From Oerskovia merdavium (lineage in GTDB: Bacteria; Actinomycetota; Actinomycetes; Actinomycetales; Cellulomonadaceae): 64,000 nt of DNA. Within the stretch, counting starts at the first letter, position 1; every line of letters starts with the position of its first letter. The notes below the pieces were generated by a model that made no database searches, was not told where the DNA came from, and saw only the letters and a list, made by a program, of their open reading frames with translations. A program made the position numbers and the translations under genes. The stretch spans positions 65,532-129,531 of the forward strand of contig NZ_JACSQF010000008.1 in assembly GCF_014836755.1 (NCBI RefSeq). Direction: 5' to 3'. Shown here piece after piece: positions 61,562-64,000 of this stretch.

Positions 61562-62434
61562 TCAGCGGCGCGGCTCCCACCGCATGTACCGGGCCGCGAG
61601 CCACGCACCGATCACGCACCAGGCGAGCAGGATCGCGAGCGGCTGCGCGGCCAGGGCGAACGTCTCGCCGAAGCCGACCGCGACGCCGTCGGGCCCCAGA
61701 CCCGTGAGGCCGATCGTCAGGAGCTCGCCGACCGGGTGCAGGGGCGTGAACGCGGCGAGCGTCTGGAGGCGCTCCGGCAGGAGAGCGAGCGGCAGCGTCG
61801 TCCCCGACAGGAGCAGCGCCAGGGCCATGATCGGCAGCGTCGAGAGCTGGACCGACTCGAGCGTGCGCGTGAACGCGGTGCTCGCGGCGGCGAGCGCCGC
61901 GAAGACGAACGTCCCCCCGAGGACCGCGACGAGCAGCAGCACCACGTTCGCGGGGGCGTCGAGACCGATCCACAGCGCGATCGCGGCCCCGCCCAGCACG
62001 AGCTGGCCGAGCATCGTCACGACCGCGGGCGTCGCTGCGCCGATCAGGATCTCGGCATCCGAGCACTGCCCGGTCCGCAGCCGCTTGAGCACGAGCTCCT
62101 CGCGCCGCGCCACGTACGCGCTCGCGAGGTTGTAGTAGACGACGAACATGAGCGCGAAGCAGATGAGGCTCGTGAGCGCGAACGCCCCGACGACCGACGC
62201 CCCGGCCCCGTCGCCCACGACCGCCTCGAGCGCCCCCGAGAAGTGCAGGAACGCGACCATCGCGGGGGCCAGCGCGACCCCGTTGAACAGGGCGGTGCGG
62301 TTGCGCAGGAGCAGCGTGGTCTCGGCGCGGACGAGCGAGACGACGCGGCGAAGCGAGCCCGCGAGGCCGGTCGTGCCGCGGGGGGCCGAGGAAGCACGGG
62401 TGGCACGGGTCGGGGTCTGGGTCAGGGTGGTCAT
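61562..62434 (-). CDS. ABC-2 type exporter permease
   Basis: This 290-residue membrane protein has about six helices, beginning with a cytoplasmic N-terminus (VVSLVRAETTLLLRNRTALFNGVALAPAMVAFLHF) and ending with a long helical part. VYYNLASAYVARREELVLKRLRTGQCSDAEILIG is a typical coupling-helix region of the DrrB/YadH type. It overlaps the ATPase gene by ATGA, forming a two-gene exporter; the substrate is unknown, possibly a drug or lipid. Confidence 0.88.
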   Translation of the reverse strand: MTTLTQTPTRATRASSAPRGTTGLAGSLRRVVSLVRAETTLLLRNRTALFNGVALAPAMVAFLHFSGALEAVVGDGAGASVVGAFALTSLICFALMFVVYYNLASAYVARREELVLKRLRTGQCSDAEILIGAATPAVVTMLGQLVLGGAAIALWIGLDAPANVVLLLVAVLGGTFVFAALAAASTAFTRTLESVQLSTLPIMALALLLSGTTLPLALLPERLQTLAAFTPLHPVGELLTIGLTGLGPDGVAVGFGETFALAAQPLAILLAWCVIGAWLAARYMRWEPRR

Positions 62435-63453
62435 GCTGCACGCTCCGTCGGGTCGATGGTGGAGGAGGACGGGTGGCCGGGCCCGTCGGCGATCGCGAGG
62501 AAAGCCTGCTCGAGCGACGCGGGGCGCGCCTCGATGCGGCCGAACGTCACGTCGCGGTCGGCCGCCCAGGCGAGCAAGACCGCGAGGCTGCGCTGGAGGT
62601 CGCGCGTCGCGATCGAGAGCGTGCCGCCCTCGACGCGCTCGAGGGTCTCGCCCGGCAGGAGCGGGAGGTCCGCGAGGTGAGGACGCACGCTCGCCTCGTC
62701 GACGTAGACGTGCGCGGGCTCGGCGTCGACGATCTCGGCGACCGTGCCCTCCTGGACGATCCGGCCGCCGTGCATGATCGCGAGGCGGTCCGCGAGGCGC
62801 TCGGCCTCCTCGAGGTAGTGGGTCGTGAGGACGACGGTCGTGCCGTCGTCGAGCAGCGACTGGACCAGGTCCCAGGCCGAGCGGCGGCTCTCGGGGTCCA
62901 GGCCCGTGGTCGGCTCGTCGAGGAACAGCACCTCGGGGCGGCCGAGGAGCGCCAGGGCGAGGTCCAGACGGCGCCGCTCGCCTCCCGAGAGCGACGTCAC
63001 CGTCACGTCGGCGCGACCGCGGAGCGCGACCAGGTCGAGCGCCTCCTCGACCGGGCGAGGGGCCGCGAGCGTCCCGGCCCACATGCGCGCGGTCTCGATC
63101 GCGGTCAGGTCGGACGGGAAGCCGGCCTCCTGCAGCATGATCCCGATCCTCGGGCGGACGTGGGCGCGCTCGCGGTAGGGGTCCTTGCCGAAGACCCGCG
63201 CTGTGCCGGCCGTGGGGCGCGAGAGCCCCTCGACGACCTCGAGGAGCGAGGTCTTGCCCGCGCCGTTGGTCCCGAGGAGCGCGAAGAGCTCGCCGCGGCG
63301 GACCTGGAGGTCGACGCCCGCCACCGCCTCGAACCCCTGGGCGCCGCGGGTGCTGCCGCCGTACCTGCGGCGCAGTCCCTGCACGTCGATGACGAGGTCG
63401 TCCTTGCGCGCGTCGCGGCCCGTGGTGCCGCGGTCGAGGCTGTCGTTGTCCAT
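62431..63453 (-). CDS. ABC-2 type exporter ATPase
   Basis: This 340-residue ATPase has Walker A LGTNGAGKTS (about 60), signature LSGGERRRL (about 155), Walker B EVLFLDEPTTGLDP and H-loop LTTHYLEEAERLAD. The C-terminal part (about 255-340) carries the extra domain often found in DrrA-type proteins. The first gene of a four-gene minus-strand run: ATPase, permease, histidine kinase, response regulator, so the exporter may be under control of that two-component system. The start ATG follows GAGGC at 4 nt. Confidence 0.9.
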   Translation of the reverse strand: MDNDSLDRGTTGRDARKDDLVIDVQGLRRRYGGSTRGAQGFEAVAGVDLQVRRGELFALLGTNGAGKTSLLEVVEGLSRPTAGTARVFGKDPYRERAHVRPRIGIMLQEAGFPSDLTAIETARMWAGTLAAPRPVEEALDLVALRGRADVTVTSLSGGERRRLDLALALLGRPEVLFLDEPTTGLDPESRRSAWDLVQSLLDDGTTVVLTTHYLEEAERLADRLAIMHGGRIVQEGTVAEIVDAEPAHVYVDEASVRPHLADLPLLPGETLERVEGGTLSIATRDLQRSLAVLLAWAADRDVTFGRIEARPASLEQAFLAIADGPGHPSSSTIDPTERAA

Positions 63454-63519
63454 GCCTCCAGCCTGGTGCCGGCCGGAGCGCTCAGGCAGTGCAGCCCTTC
63501 ACCCGTTCTGTCGGTTTCC

Positions 63520-63858
63520 TCATGCTTCGTCGGTGAGGTTTGTCATGCCGCCCGTGCCCCGGCGTCCGGTGGCGGTCGCGGCGTCCGGCACGACCGCGGA
63601 CGGCACGCCCGCGGTCGCCCCGGTCACGGTCGCGGTGTCCGGGGCCGGAGCGCTCGTCAGCGCGAAGCCGCCCAGGGTGAGCACCGAGAAGGTCAGGGCT
63701 CCCGCGCCCCAGGTGAGTGCCCGACGTCGGGCACCGCGCGGCTCGGCGTGGTCCGCAGGCCGCGCGTGGTCCGCAGGCCGCGCGTGGTCCGTGGGGCCAG
63801 CAGGCTCGGCCGGGCCGTCGAGCGGCTCGTGGTTCTCGGGTGACGTGGCGGACGGCAT
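63520..63858 (-). CDS. small Ala/Thr-rich single-TM protein
   Basis: This 112-residue protein has a cytoplasmic N-terminus with a repeated ADHARP block (18-bp DNA repeats, 63748-63791), one membrane helix (about 55-78, ALTWGAGALTFSVLTLGGFALTS) and an Ala/Thr/Val-rich exported tail ending GGMTNLTDEA. I recognise no domain and no catalytic motif. GGAGGAG precedes the ATG by 5 nt. It is on the same strand as the exporter genes but separated by 66 bp. Confidence 0.6.
   Translation of the reverse strand: MPSATSPENHEPLDGPAEPAGPTDHARPADHARPADHAEPRGARRRALTWGAGALTFSVLTLGGFALTSAPAPDTATVTGATAGVPSAVVPDAATATGRRGTGGMTNLTDEA
63748..63791. repeat. 18-bp tandem repeat inside a coding sequence
   Basis: GTGGTCCGCAGGCCGCGC occurs twice in a row (63748-63765, 63766-63783) plus 8 bases of a third copy. 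The unit is a multiple of three, so copy changes keep the reading frame. Confidence 0.75.
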
Positions 63859-63978
63859 GGTCGCTCCTCCTGTCCGGGCGAACCCTTCGCCCGTGCCGAC
63901 CACCCTCCTCGTCCGACCTGCGCACCGGGTGGTACGAGGCTGTGCGGCACCTGTGACCTCGCCCCGGCGGACGACGAC

Positions 63979-64000
63979 GGGGGGGGGGGGGGGGGGGGGG
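63979..64000. other. 22-G run at the window end
   Basis: The last 22 bases are all G. No G run longer than seven occurs anywhere else in the window. A sequencing or assembly artefact at a contig end is the simplest explanation. Confidence 0.75.

Noticed and set aside
63748..63791. CRISPR-like or regulatory repeat
   Set aside because: The 18-bp repeats are in frame inside a coding sequence and simply duplicate a six-residue ADHARP block.

Overview
The window is high-GC DNA with tightly packed genes, GTG/ATG starts that overlap the preceding stop, and gene neighbourhoods typical of Actinobacteria: DUF177-rpmF-rnc-mutM, coaD next to a SepIVA-like gene, Rex-type control of cydABCD, and the TmsA/TmsB pair for 10-methyl branched fatty acids. 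A Micrococcales member (Cellulomonas/Oerskovia/Cellulosimicrobium-like) is my inference; no rRNA is present to confirm it. At least 17 genes carry a TANNNT box 6-8 nt before the start codon, which is the signature of leaderless mRNAs.

Layout. 1-2712: a lactococcin-972-like bacteriocin locus with two FtsX-type permeases, running off the left edge and with codon use unlike the rest. 2754-9946: PAP2 phosphatase, a 49-residue basic protein, oligoribonuclease, tRNA-His, tmsA-tmsB, an NTF2-like protein, a small membrane protein behind a Rex-type operator, and an ATP-grasp enzyme. 10013-13670: an OpuC-type quaternary-amine ABC importer whose ATPase gene is divergent from its permeases and whose binding protein appears circularly permuted. 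13699-18430: flavin disulfide reductase, P-loop kinase, trmB, and a TrpB2-type tryptophan synthase beta chain preceded by a leader peptide with tandem Trp codons. 18572-22346: tRNA-Lys, GroES-like protein, peroxiredoxin, tRNA-Leu, lipoprotein, isoaspartyl methyltransferase-like protein, thymidine kinase and a GNAT enzyme. 22362-33197: a very long RNase E/G, then cydABDC behind a Rex operator.

33265-48087: M20 peptidase, membrane-anchored protein, APC permease and a hydroxyacid dehydrogenase; then the housekeeping block mutM, rnc, rpmF, DUF177, SepIVA-like, coaD, rsmD, recG and a FakA-like DAK2 protein, followed by rpmB. 48236-57499: a cupin-HTH regulator divergent from a thioredoxin-reductase-like enzyme with a three-half-site operator, then GNAT, thiL, DUF3515, ddl, acyl-CoA dehydrogenase, a trans-sulfuration PLP enzyme and envelope proteins. 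57568-63858: gpsA-plsC (glycerolipid synthesis), a DesK-like histidine kinase and response regulator, a two-gene ABC-2 exporter, and a small membrane protein. The window ends in a 22-G run that looks artificial.

No CRISPR array, insertion sequence, prophage or rRNA operon was seen. The most unusual items are the Rex-type operator in front of a small uncharacterised membrane protein, the permuted OpuC binding protein, the Trp-codon leader before trpB2, and the apparent one-base frameshift in the bacteriocin signal peptide.
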